A stretch of 64,000 nt of DNA from JAJYKC01 sp035545735 (lineage in GTDB: Bacteria > Acidobacteriota > Terriglobia > Bryobacterales > Bryobacteraceae), in the NCBI GenBank assembly GCA_035545735.1, contig DASZXS010000024.1, forward strand, positions 20,394-84,393. The letters run 5' to 3'. A model generated the notes under the pieces. It saw only the letters and a list, made by a program, of their open reading frames with translations. It was not told the DNA's origin and ran no database searches. This document shows positions 35,253-42,719 of this stretch, in pieces. How positions within the stretch are numbered: position 1 is the first letter of the stretch; each line of letters opens with the position of its first letter. The position numbers were made by a program, and so were the translations under genes.

Positions 35253-35639
35253 TTAGTGGGCGGCGGGAGCGAGATCGAGACCGCCGCAATGAAAGTAGAT
35301 GGCCGTCACAAAGTTGGCTTTGTTGCGAAAGCAGCGAGCGGTGTATTTGACCCATTGGACGTTGGAGTTGATGGATTCGCTGGCGGCATTGGTGATGCGG
35401 TGCTTCAGATAGGTCGCGATGTTTTCGAGCCTTCGTTTGAGCATCCGTGCTTTGTCCGACATGGGACGCAGGCGACTGCGGACGGCCCGGTTGTGCCACC
35501 AACGGAAGTGCTTGCGGGCGGGACGTTCGTAGACGTATTCAAAGAATGCCATCATCGCTTCTTTCAGAGCCCAGGCGCGGGCCGTTTTCAGCTTGCTGTC
35601 GCCTAGCACTGCGAACTGCTTGCGATCTATCGAACGCAC
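35253..35639 (-). pseudogene. ISL3-family transposase C-terminal remnant
   Basis: A 128-codon minus-strand fragment that matches the C-terminal part of ISL3 transposases: ARAWALKEAMMAFFEYVYE, a Trp-rich WWHNRA segment, the conserved HRITNAASESINSNVQWVKYTARCFRNKANF and the ending FHCGGLDLAP. Complete ISL3 transposases are about 400-440 residues; the HTH and most of the DDE catalytic region are missing and no ATG start is present. The frame stays open upstream for about 17 codons before running into the terminator of the receptor gene. I found no terminal inverted repeats. It is a dead insertion sequence fragment. Confidence 0.8.
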
Positions 35640-35695
35640 CCACTGAATTGCCGGATGAGCTGTATTTTCTGGACGCCGGAGATGCCCGACAAGGC

Positions 35696-35723
35696 AAAAA
35701 AACGGCCGGGTGTTAACCCGGCC
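35696..35723 (-). terminator. Intrinsic terminator of the second Oar-type receptor gene
   Basis: Read on the minus strand, GGCCGGGT (35723-35716) and ACCCGGCC (35711-35704) form an 8-bp stem with a 4-base loop, followed after one base by seven T residues (35702-35696). This is a textbook rho-independent terminator 24 bp after the stop codon of the gene ending at 35747. Confidence 0.9.
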
Positions 35724-35746
35724 GGTCTCTCCAGATACAGGCTTCC

Positions 35747-38700
35747 TTAGAACCGGATGGTGCCCGATAGCTGCAACCGGCGCATCACACCGCCGCCGGC
35801 AATGCCGGTGATCTGGCCGGCATTCGGGCTTTGCACGTCGGAGTTCGGACTCCCGAGGTTGGTGTGGTTGAACGCGTTCTGCGCGTCGGCCTTGAGCTGG
35901 AACGAGAACCGTTCCGTCAATTGGAACGTCTTGCCGAGCGACAGGTCCTGTTGAATGAAGCGCGGACCGAACAGGACGTTGATCGGGTAGTTTCCGAAAG
36001 TATTGGCGCTAGGGAGCAGGAACGTTGAGCCCACACCCCCGACGAACCATTGGTTGCGGTTCCCTTGGGCGCCGGCAAACGGATCGCCACTGCCGATATT
36101 CGGCCGGTTGTTGGGTCCGGCGTTCGGTTTTCCGGGGTAATCTTCCAGTGTCGGCGAAAAGCCGAAGCCGCTGTAGTAGGTCGTGATGCCGGAGAGAGTC
36201 CAGCCGCCGAGGGCCAGACCGACAAACCGGTTCACGTCTCCGCCGTACCTGCGCCCGCGCCCGAACGGAACATCGTAGTTTTGGGCGAAGATCCAGGCGT
36301 TGCGCGGCATCGTATTCGAATAGCCTTGGCCGTCGACCTGGTCGTAGAGGAAATAGTAGTTACTGTCGTAGCCCCATCCTGGACCCCATTGGCGCTGGTA
36401 GGTATAGCTTCCCTGCATCGTCCATCCCTGCCATGCGTTGACTTTGAAGGTCATTTGGAGCGAATTGTATTGCTCGTTGGCGCAGTTGCAGTAATACGAC
36501 AAGTCCTGCGTCCAGCCGTATTTGCTGAAGTAAGGACGGTTGGCGTTTGTATCGTTCGCGCCGATCACAAACGGCGCCTGGTTGGGATTAATGGTCTGGC
36601 CCGTTCCAATGAAGCCGTGGCGGTTGGAATTACCCACGTACGACGCTGTCACGGCGACTCGATCGGTAATCTGATGCTGAATGGACGCGTTGTACAGATA
36701 GGTCGTCGGCAGCGTCATCTTCGCGGGCCGGAAATTCACGCTGATGCCATCGGGAAGAGGGAAGGTTCCGTTCGAGCCCACCGTAACGGTCGGCGGAGTG
36801 GGCGGTCCCTGTGCAAGCGTAAAGACATCGGAGAAACCATTCGGAGCATTCAACTGCTGCCGGGAAAGTACCGGCGGGTTTTGCGTTACGTTGTGGCCGA
36901 ACGTGGTTCCGAAGGTTCCCAGGTCATAACCCCAGCCGTATCCGGCGCGCAAGACGGTCTTTTTCGCCACTTGGTAGGCAAGGCCGACGCGCGGAGCAAA
37001 ATTGTTCCAGGTCATGTCCTGAATACCGTGCGAAGACACGCCGCCCTGGCCAAATACGTACATCAGGCCGTCGTTCAGATTGAGGGTGGCGCCATTCCCC
37101 GGTCCGTTCACCGACTCCGGGAACACCATTTCCCAGCGTAATCCATAGGTCAGCGTGAGCTTTGGCGTCGGACGCCACTCATCTTGCGCATACCAGAACC
37201 AGCGCCGCTGGCGCTCCTGCGCGTTGGTGCTGCTGCTGACGTACCGGTTGAAATTGGTGACGTTGCCGAGAAGGAATGTCGCGAGGCCGATGCCCGGTGT
37301 GGCGTTCGCCCCCGCTTCGGGGACATCTCCGGTGAAGTTTCCACTGAACGTCAATTCGCCGGCGCGATGGTTGTCGCTGGGGACGCGAAGATTTTCCGCC
37401 CAGCGTATATCCGCGCCGAACTTGAAGCTGTGGTTGCCGTGGATCTTATTCAGGTTGTCAACCCATTGGTATTGCGTCTCAGTCTGGGTCAGCGGGCAGT
37501 TGCACTGGTTTACGCCAAGCGCGTAGCCCAGCCTGTAGTCGTTATTCGGAGCGTTGATGTCGAAATACGGCATCCCGGAGGTGTACGTTTTGTCCAGGTT
37601 CAGGCCGGGAATGCCGGCTTCGGCGGCGGGCTGGGTTCCATAGCCGTTCGGGACGTCGAAGACGTGGTACTTCATCCAGCCGAAACGGAACTCGTTGATC
37701 AGGGTCGGGTTGATGGTGCTGGTCCAACCAATGGCAAGGCTCTGGTTCAGGGATTCCGAACTGCCCGCGTAGTTTCCGAAGTTCGGGCCGCCCGCCAGTT
37801 CTCCGAAGGCCCCGGGGGCCTGTTCTGTCGCCGAGAAGTAGCTATAGCGTCCAAAGACCGAGTTCTTGCTGTTGAGGTAATAATCCCAGCGCGTATTCCA
37901 CTGATTGTTGGTAATGTTCACGGCGCCGTTGACCGCGAAGTTGTTGATGAAAGGAGCGCCGGCGATCTGCTGGTAGTTCGGCAGAGGGAAATACTTCAAA
38001 ATATTGAGCGCCTGCGGGCTGAGCTGGCTCGTGGGGATCGTGTTGTTCGGGTAGGGCGTGCGGCCTACGCCGGTGTTCGGATCTCCGGTATTGGGATCGT
38101 AGATCTGGTAGTTCGGGTTATAGGCAACCCAGTCGCTGAAATTTCCGGTCCGGTTCATCGCTGTGGGCGTGCTCGTGACGAGCGACCCGCCTTGCGCTTG
38201 CCGGTTCAGTTGGGCATCGCCGAAGAAGAAGAGCTTGTCCTTCAGAATGCGCCCGCCGATGGAGCCGCCGAACTGGTTCTGCCGGTAGGTGGCCGCGGGC
38301 AACCCCGAAAAGGGGTCGGCGGCGAAGGTCGTGAAGCCCGGCGTATTGAGCTGCAGATACTCGAAGGCGGTTCCATGGAAATCGTTCGAGCCGGATTTCG
38401 TGGAATAAGATGCCGTTCCGCCGCCGACGTAGGAGAACTCGGCGTCGAAGAGTTGATTGGCCTGCTTCATCTCGGCGAGAGAGTCAAACGTCGGGTTGAT
38501 GACGATAATTCCGAGAATCGGGTCCTGATTCGTGGTCCCGTCGAGTTCGTAGCCCATGGCGCTGAACAGTTGGCCATTCGTGACCATCTGTACGCTGCCT
38601 TGCGGGTTTTCATCGGAAGCGTGCTGCCAGCCGATCTTGGCGGAGCCGGGCTGCAACAGTTCCATCGACTGGAGATTGCGCCCGATATTCGGCAGGTCGT

Positions 38701-39139
38701 TAATCTGCTTGGTGGTAAAGGTCTGGGAGACGTCGGCGCGGTCGGACTGCAGCAGAGGAGTGGTTGCGGTGACCTCCACTTCGGTCGTGACATCCCCAAC
38801 CTTGAGAGCGGTGTCGAAGCGTGACACTTCGTTAACCCGTACGGGGATATCGTTCGAAACGGCCTTTTGGAAGCCCGGCGCTTCCACGCTGACCCGGTAC
38901 AGGTCGGGGATCAACTGCCCTTTCACGTAGTTTCCGGAAGCGTCGGTCGTAACAACGAAGCTTACGCCTTTGGAGGGGTCGGCGATGGTCACTTTCGCGT
39001 TGGCGACTGCAGCGCCCGTCGAATCTGTAATGGTGCCGACAATATTACCGAAAACCTGCTGCGCGCTGGCCGTCGGGCTGATGCAGAGCAGCAAGCCGAA
39101 GAACAGGCACCCAACGTGGGAAGCCAGTTTTCTATTCAT
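35747..39139 (-). CDS. Oar-type TonB-dependent receptor, second
   Basis: A 1130-residue outer-membrane receptor. I chose the ATG at 39139 because it begins a normal signal peptide (NRKLASHVGCLFFGLLLCIS, cleaved near SASAQ) and follows AAGGAG; a longer frame has a rare start. Order: carboxypeptidase-regulatory-like domain (IVGTITDSTGAAVANAKV, SGNYVKGQLIPDLYRVSVEAPGFQ), plug (TKQINDLPNIGRNLQSMELL) and barrel ending LQLSGTIRF. It belongs to the same family as the receptors at 6706 and 42720. It faces the ToxR-like gene at 39381, repeating the arrangement at 6706-11711. Terminator present downstream. The ligand is unknown. Confidence 0.88.
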   Translation of the reverse strand: MNRKLASHVGCLFFGLLLCISPTASAQQVFGNIVGTITDSTGAAVANAKVTIADPSKGVSFVVTTDASGNYVKGQLIPDLYRVSVEAPGFQKAVSNDIPVRVNEVSRFDTALKVGDVTTEVEVTATTPLLQSDRADVSQTFTTKQINDLPNIGRNLQSMELLQPGSAKIGWQHASDENPQGSVQMVTNGQLFSAMGYELDGTTNQDPILGIIVINPTFDSLAEMKQANQLFDAEFSYVGGGTASYSTKSGSNDFHGTAFEYLQLNTPGFTTFAADPFSGLPAATYRQNQFGGSIGGRILKDKLFFFGDAQLNRQAQGGSLVTSTPTAMNRTGNFSDWVAYNPNYQIYDPNTGDPNTGVGRTPYPNNTIPTSQLSPQALNILKYFPLPNYQQIAGAPFINNFAVNGAVNITNNQWNTRWDYYLNSKNSVFGRYSYFSATEQAPGAFGELAGGPNFGNYAGSSESLNQSLAIGWTSTINPTLINEFRFGWMKYHVFDVPNGYGTQPAAEAGIPGLNLDKTYTSGMPYFDINAPNNDYRLGYALGVNQCNCPLTQTETQYQWVDNLNKIHGNHSFKFGADIRWAENLRVPSDNHRAGELTFSGNFTGDVPEAGANATPGIGLATFLLGNVTNFNRYVSSSTNAQERQRRWFWYAQDEWRPTPKLTLTYGLRWEMVFPESVNGPGNGATLNLNDGLMYVFGQGGVSSHGIQDMTWNNFAPRVGLAYQVAKKTVLRAGYGWGYDLGTFGTTFGHNVTQNPPVLSRQQLNAPNGFSDVFTLAQGPPTPPTVTVGSNGTFPLPDGISVNFRPAKMTLPTTYLYNASIQHQITDRVAVTASYVGNSNRHGFIGTGQTINPNQAPFVIGANDTNANRPYFSKYGWTQDLSYYCNCANEQYNSLQMTFKVNAWQGWTMQGSYTYQRQWGPGWGYDSNYYFLYDQVDGQGYSNTMPRNAWIFAQNYDVPFGRGRRYGGDVNRFVGLALGGWTLSGITTYYSGFGFSPTLEDYPGKPNAGPNNRPNIGSGDPFAGAQGNRNQWFVGGVGSTFLLPSANTFGNYPINVLFGPRFIQQDLSLGKTFQLTERFSFQLKADAQNAFNHTNLGSPNSDVQSPNAGQITGIAGGGVMRRLQLSGTIRF

Positions 39140-39266
39140 AGATTTATTTCGTCTCCTTGTCGCACGATCGGCGCACACGGGCAATATGGCAGGCTACTCA
39201 CTTGACATTCTCCCCAGTAGGCGATGCCGGACTTTTGCCGCCCTTTTATGGCCAACCCCTAGCGTG

Positions 39267-39301
39267 TTATCGATAATGGATCCGTATTAGATTTGGAACA
39301 A
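39267..39301 (-). promoter_or_regulatory. Candidate promoter of the second receptor gene with palindromic -10 region
   Basis: On the minus strand, TTGTTC (39301-39296) is followed after 17 bases by CATTAT (39278-39273), a reasonable -35/-10 pair. The -10 is overlapped by TTATCGATAA (39267-39276), a perfect 10-bp dyad that could be a regulator site. It lies about 130 bp before the receptor ATG. Confidence 0.45.
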
Positions 39302-39337
39302 GTTTAAGGGGGTTTGTTACGGTTAAGTAAATAAAGT

Positions 39338-39363
39338 TTCGCGCTTGCAAACGCTTGCGCGAA
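39338..39363. promoter_or_regulatory. Inverted repeat before the second ToxR-like gene
   Basis: TTCGCGC at 39338-39344 and GCGCGAA at 39357-39363 are exact inverse copies separated by 12 bases. The interior also repeats CGCTTGC directly (39342-39348 and 39352-39358). It lies 17 bp before the ATG at 39381, as an operator would for self-control of the regulator. The first ToxR-like gene likewise has a palindrome at its start. Confidence 0.45.
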
Positions 39364-39380
39364 TTGTTACGCTCGGTTGC

Positions 39381-40652
39381 ATGGCTGTTACAGGGGCAGC
39401 CCACCGGCGGCTTTCCGCCAATCTCGCTCAGGTTGAAAGAGTGGTGCAAAGCCCGATCCTCCACGGATCGGAATCTCTTTGTAAACTCCTGCGGTACCTC
39501 GCGGATAAGGCGATGGAGCAGCCAGGCGTTCCCGTCAAGGAATATCAGGTCGCGACGGAGGTGTTTGGGCGTTCGGGGAATTTCGACCCCCGGCTGGATT
39601 CCACCGTCCGCGTGCAGACCGGGCGTCTTCGATCCAAGCTGGCCGAATACTACGCGTCCGCGGGCGACGACGATTCGGTCGTCATTGAAATCCCGAAGGG
39701 CGCCTATTTGGTGACTTTCGCTCCCAGGCTCCATTCCGCACCCGCCGACGCGGGCGTGAGCGGCGCCGGCAGCAGGGATGCCGGCGAACCGGAAGGGGAC
39801 CATTTCAAGAATGGACCTCCACGCGGGATCGTTTGGCTCCTGGGCGTGTCCCTGGCCGTGGCGCTGGTAGTGATCGCCATTCTGGCGCTTCGCGAACCCG
39901 TCGCGGCGCCGAAGGTCTCCATCACCGTCGCGGATTCGGTCCGGGACTTCTGGAAAGGCTTCCTCGCAGGCGGGCAGGACCCTCTCGTGGTCTACAGCAA
40001 TGCCGCGTTCGTCGGACGCCCCGAGACCGGCCTGCGCTATTTCCGCCCGGAGACCGACGGCCGGACCCCCATCATCGATCATTACACCGGGGTGGGGGAA
40101 GTTCAGGCCATCCATGACCTCGATTTGACATTTCGCCACCTGAACGGCGAGATACGCCTTGAGCGCGGGCAACTGGTTTCTCTCGATGACGTGCGGAACA
40201 ATAATGTGATCTTTGTTGGGTCTCCTTCCGAAAACCTCACTCTGCGCGACATTCCGGGCGCCCGCGACTTCGTCTTCCAACGCCTGACCGCAACTTCGCG
40301 CAAGGGCGATCTCGGAATTTTCGACCGGCACCCCCAGCCGGGCGGAGCGCCGTATTATCTGGCTGCTCCTTCCACTCCGCTGGTGGAAGACTACGCCTTG
40401 ATTGCGAGAGTCCCCGGCCTCAATCCCTCAAACTGGACGCTCATTCTGGCCGGCATTACGACGCTCGGCACCCAGGCCGCCGCCGAATATGTCTGCCGCG
40501 CCAACACCCTGGAGCTGTTGATGAAGAAGTTGCCGCGGGGGAAACCCGATGCCGCGTTCGAGGCGCTTCTGCATGTAAAGGTCACACGCGGGGTGCCGGT
40601 GCAATCGGAACTGGTGGCGGTTCGCACGGCTACGCACCCGCAATCGCAATAG
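39381..40652 (+). CDS. Membrane-anchored ToxR/CadC-like regulator, second copy
   Basis: A 423-residue paralogue of the protein at 10308-11711. The ATG at 39381 is preferred over the TTG 36 bp upstream. The winged-helix-like part spans about 15-113: ATEVFGRSGNFDPRLDSTVRVQTGRLRSKLAEYY and VVIEIPKGAYLVTF. One membrane segment lies at about 149-170 (VWLLGVSLAVALVVIAIL), followed by about 250 periplasmic residues sharing FWKGFLAGG, YTGVGEVQA, DVRNNNVIFVGSPSEN and LILAGITTLGTQAAAE with the other copy. It is divergent from the second Oar-type receptor. No clear ribosome-binding site is seen. Function as a receptor-linked transcription regulator is inferred from the repeat of the arrangement. Confidence 0.6.
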   Translation: MAVTGAAHRRLSANLAQVERVVQSPILHGSESLCKLLRYLADKAMEQPGVPVKEYQVATEVFGRSGNFDPRLDSTVRVQTGRLRSKLAEYYASAGDDDSVVIEIPKGAYLVTFAPRLHSAPADAGVSGAGSRDAGEPEGDHFKNGPPRGIVWLLGVSLAVALVVIAILALREPVAAPKVSITVADSVRDFWKGFLAGGQDPLVVYSNAAFVGRPETGLRYFRPETDGRTPIIDHYTGVGEVQAIHDLDLTFRHLNGEIRLERGQLVSLDDVRNNNVIFVGSPSENLTLRDIPGARDFVFQRLTATSRKGDLGIFDRHPQPGGAPYYLAAPSTPLVEDYALIARVPGLNPSNWTLILAGITTLGTQAAAEYVCRANTLELLMKKLPRGKPDAAFEALLHVKVTRGVPVQSELVAVRTATHPQSQ

Positions 40653-40669
40653 CGGGCGCTGCGAAAACT

Positions 40670-40697
40670 GTGAATTCGCAATATATTGCGATTTCAC
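40670..40697. promoter_or_regulatory. 28-bp near-perfect palindrome before the ABC exporter
   Basis: The central 16 bases (40676-40691) are a perfect dyad, TCGCAATA followed by TATTGCGA. It extends outward, after one mismatched pair, to GTGAA on the left (40670-40674) and TTCAC on the right (40693-40697). It lies 18 bp after the ToxR-like stop and 66 bp before the ABC transporter ATG. No T-run follows, so it is more likely a regulator site for the transporter; a TATATT at the centre (40682-40687) could also be a -10 box. Confidence 0.6.
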
Positions 40698-40762
40698 GAA
40701 TGCGGGGCCATTTGCTTCCAATCGTTTAGCGACTGGCCGCGTTCCTGCCTAACCTTTTGGCC

Positions 40763-41782
40763 ATGACCTCTCCTCAAGATCTCTGCGTTTCGGACGAACG
40801 GCCGTCCTGGAAGGTCGCCGCGCCTGCCCTCGAAGCCAACGATCTGGTCAAGACGTACGGCCTCGTGCGCGCGCTCGACCGGTTAAGTTTCTCGGTGGAA
40901 GCGGGAACCATATTTGCCCTCTTAGGGCCGAACGGGGCGGGGAAGTCCACCGCGGTTAAGATTCTCAGCACTCTTTCCCGCCCGGATTCCGGTTCGGCGC
41001 AGGTCGCCGGGTTTGATGTACTGCGCGAGCCGGAGCGGGTGCGGCGGGTGATCGGCTGCGTCGCGCAGAAATCGGGCGTCGATCCGGAGGCCACCGGCCG
41101 GGAAAACCTCAGCCTGCAAGGCAGGATTCACGGGCTGCGCGGCGCCGGCCTCCGATCCCGGGTGGCGGAGTTGCTGGAGCAGTTTTGCCTGAGCGAAGCG
41201 GCGGATCTCGCGGCCCGGACTTATTCCGGCGGTATGAAGAGAAAACTGGACATCGCCATGGGGCTGATCCACAGGCCTTCGGTGCTCTTTCTCGACGAAC
41301 CAACTACGGGGCTGGATCCGGAGGCGCGCGCGGACCTGTGGGAGGAGGTGTCGCGCCTGGCGAACCGGGACCGCATTACCGTGCTTCTGACTACGCATTA
41401 CCTGGAGGAAGCCGACCGGCTCGCCAAGCGTTTGGCGATCGTGGATCGAGGGAAGGTGGTGGTGCAAGGCGCCCCCGAGCAGTTGAAGGGAGAACTCTTC
41501 GGAGACGCAATTCATCTGGAGCTTTCGCAGCCGGAACCCGCGGGCAGGGTGCGCATCGCCCTGGAAAGGGTGAGTGACGTGCGGGACCTGGGATTTGAGG
41601 GCCGCTGCCTGCGGATTCGCTCGCAGCGCGGAGCCACTGCCGCCCCGCCGATCCTGGCCGCGCTGGAGAGCGAAGGGATAAAAGTGACCTCGATTCGCAT
41701 CGCCCGGCCTTCGCTCGATGACGTTTACCTGAGATATACCGGGCGTAGTTTTAGCGAAGCCGATTCCGGAACGGCGCAATGA
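40763..41782 (+). CDS. ABC transporter ATPase, DrrA-like
   Basis: A 339-residue ATPase of the antibiotic/lipid-exporter (DrrA/ABCA-type) class. Walker A is GPNGAGKST, the signature is YSGGMKRKLDIAM and Walker B is VLFLDEPTTGLDPEA, with the switch histidine in LLTTHYLEEAD. The extra C-terminal region (about 235-330) containing SLDDVYLRYTGRSF is typical of DrrA proteins. The ATG at 40763 is chosen over an in-frame TTG 6 bp upstream. It overlaps the permease gene by 4 bp. Likely exports a small hydrophobic compound; the substrate is unknown. Confidence 0.9.
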   Translation: MTSPQDLCVSDERPSWKVAAPALEANDLVKTYGLVRALDRLSFSVEAGTIFALLGPNGAGKSTAVKILSTLSRPDSGSAQVAGFDVLREPERVRRVIGCVAQKSGVDPEATGRENLSLQGRIHGLRGAGLRSRVAELLEQFCLSEAADLAARTYSGGMKRKLDIAMGLIHRPSVLFLDEPTTGLDPEARADLWEEVSRLANRDRITVLLTTHYLEEADRLAKRLAIVDRGKVVVQGAPEQLKGELFGDAIHLELSQPEPAGRVRIALERVSDVRDLGFEGRCLRIRSQRGATAAPPILAALESEGIKVTSIRIARPSLDDVYLRYTGRSFSEADSGTAQ

Positions 41783-42552
41783 ATTTCTTCTCTCACTCCT
41801 GTTTTCTCGCCGCGCGTCATCTTCGCGCTTTGATGCGGCAGCCTTGGTACATCGCATTCACCCTGGTGCAGCCGGTCATCTGGCTGCTTCTGTACGGGCA
41901 GCTTTTCCGGAGGGTGGTGGAATTGCCCGGGTTTCACGGCGCATCGTACATCACGTTTCTCACTCCCGGTGTTGTCGTGATGACGGCTCTTTTCTCCGGT
42001 GGCTGGAACGGCATGTCGATCATCGTGGAAATCGACGGCGGCGTCATGGACCGTTTCCTGGTCTCCCCGGTGAACCGGGGAGCGCTCATTGGCGGGCGTT
42101 TGCTCTGGCTTGCCGTGGTTTGCGTGATCCAATCACTGCTGCTGGCCGGCCTGGGATACATTCTTGGCGCTCGCTTCGACGGCGGAGTGACTGGAATTCT
42201 CATCCTGCTGATGAGCGCGGTTCTGCTCGCCGTGGGCGTTGGAGCCCTGTCGAATGCCATGGCGCTCGCCGTGCGCAAGCAGGAGTCAGTCATCGGCGCA
42301 GCGAACTTCATATTGCTGCCGCTGACATTTCTCTCCCCGGTTTACATGGCCGAAGGGCTTATGCCGGATTGGATCCGCGCGGTGACAAAATTCAATCCTG
42401 TGGACTGGAGTGTGGATGCCGCGCGGGAAGCCCTGAAATCCCATGCCGACTGGCGGTTGATTCTTTCCCGCTTCGGTTTTTTGCTTTTGTTTGCGCTGCT
42501 TTCCGGATGGATAGCCACGAAATCCTTTCGCGCCTACCAGCAATCGGCGTAG
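41779..42552 (+). CDS. ABC-2 type permease, DrrB-like
   Basis: A 257-residue inner-membrane permease of the ABC-2 family with six hydrophobic segments, for instance PWYIAFTLVQPVIWLLLYGQLF at the first and ILILLMSAVLLAVGVGALSNAM near the middle. The motifs LTPGVVVMTALFSGGWNG and FNPVDWSVDAAREAL are those of daunorubicin-resistance type (DrrB) proteins. Overlap with the ATPase gene (ATGA) marks a two-gene exporter operon, which may be controlled from the 28-bp palindrome upstream. Confidence 0.88.
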   Translation: MNFFSHSCFLAARHLRALMRQPWYIAFTLVQPVIWLLLYGQLFRRVVELPGFHGASYITFLTPGVVVMTALFSGGWNGMSIIVEIDGGVMDRFLVSPVNRGALIGGRLLWLAVVCVIQSLLLAGLGYILGARFDGGVTGILILLMSAVLLAVGVGALSNAMALAVRKQESVIGAANFILLPLTFLSPVYMAEGLMPDWIRAVTKFNPVDWSVDAAREALKSHADWRLILSRFGFLLLFALLSGWIATKSFRAYQQSA

Positions 42553-42719
42553 ACCACCGGCTCCAGAGCAAGAATACGCATTTATTTTGCCAGAATATCA
42601 ATCCCTTATTTCTTATTCCCCGAAACGCGCTAATCTAGCAAAAGACAGGATTCGATTTTCCGACTAGTATTGGCTTCATTCGTTTAGTTTCGTGGGGTCA
42701 TAGAAGGGGACGTGCAAGT

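Noticed and set aside
37184..38824. 546-codon plus-strand frame inside the second receptor gene
   Set aside because: Opposite strand of a receptor with clear plug and barrel sequence; low-complexity Val/Arg/Glu-rich translation typical of reversed codons.
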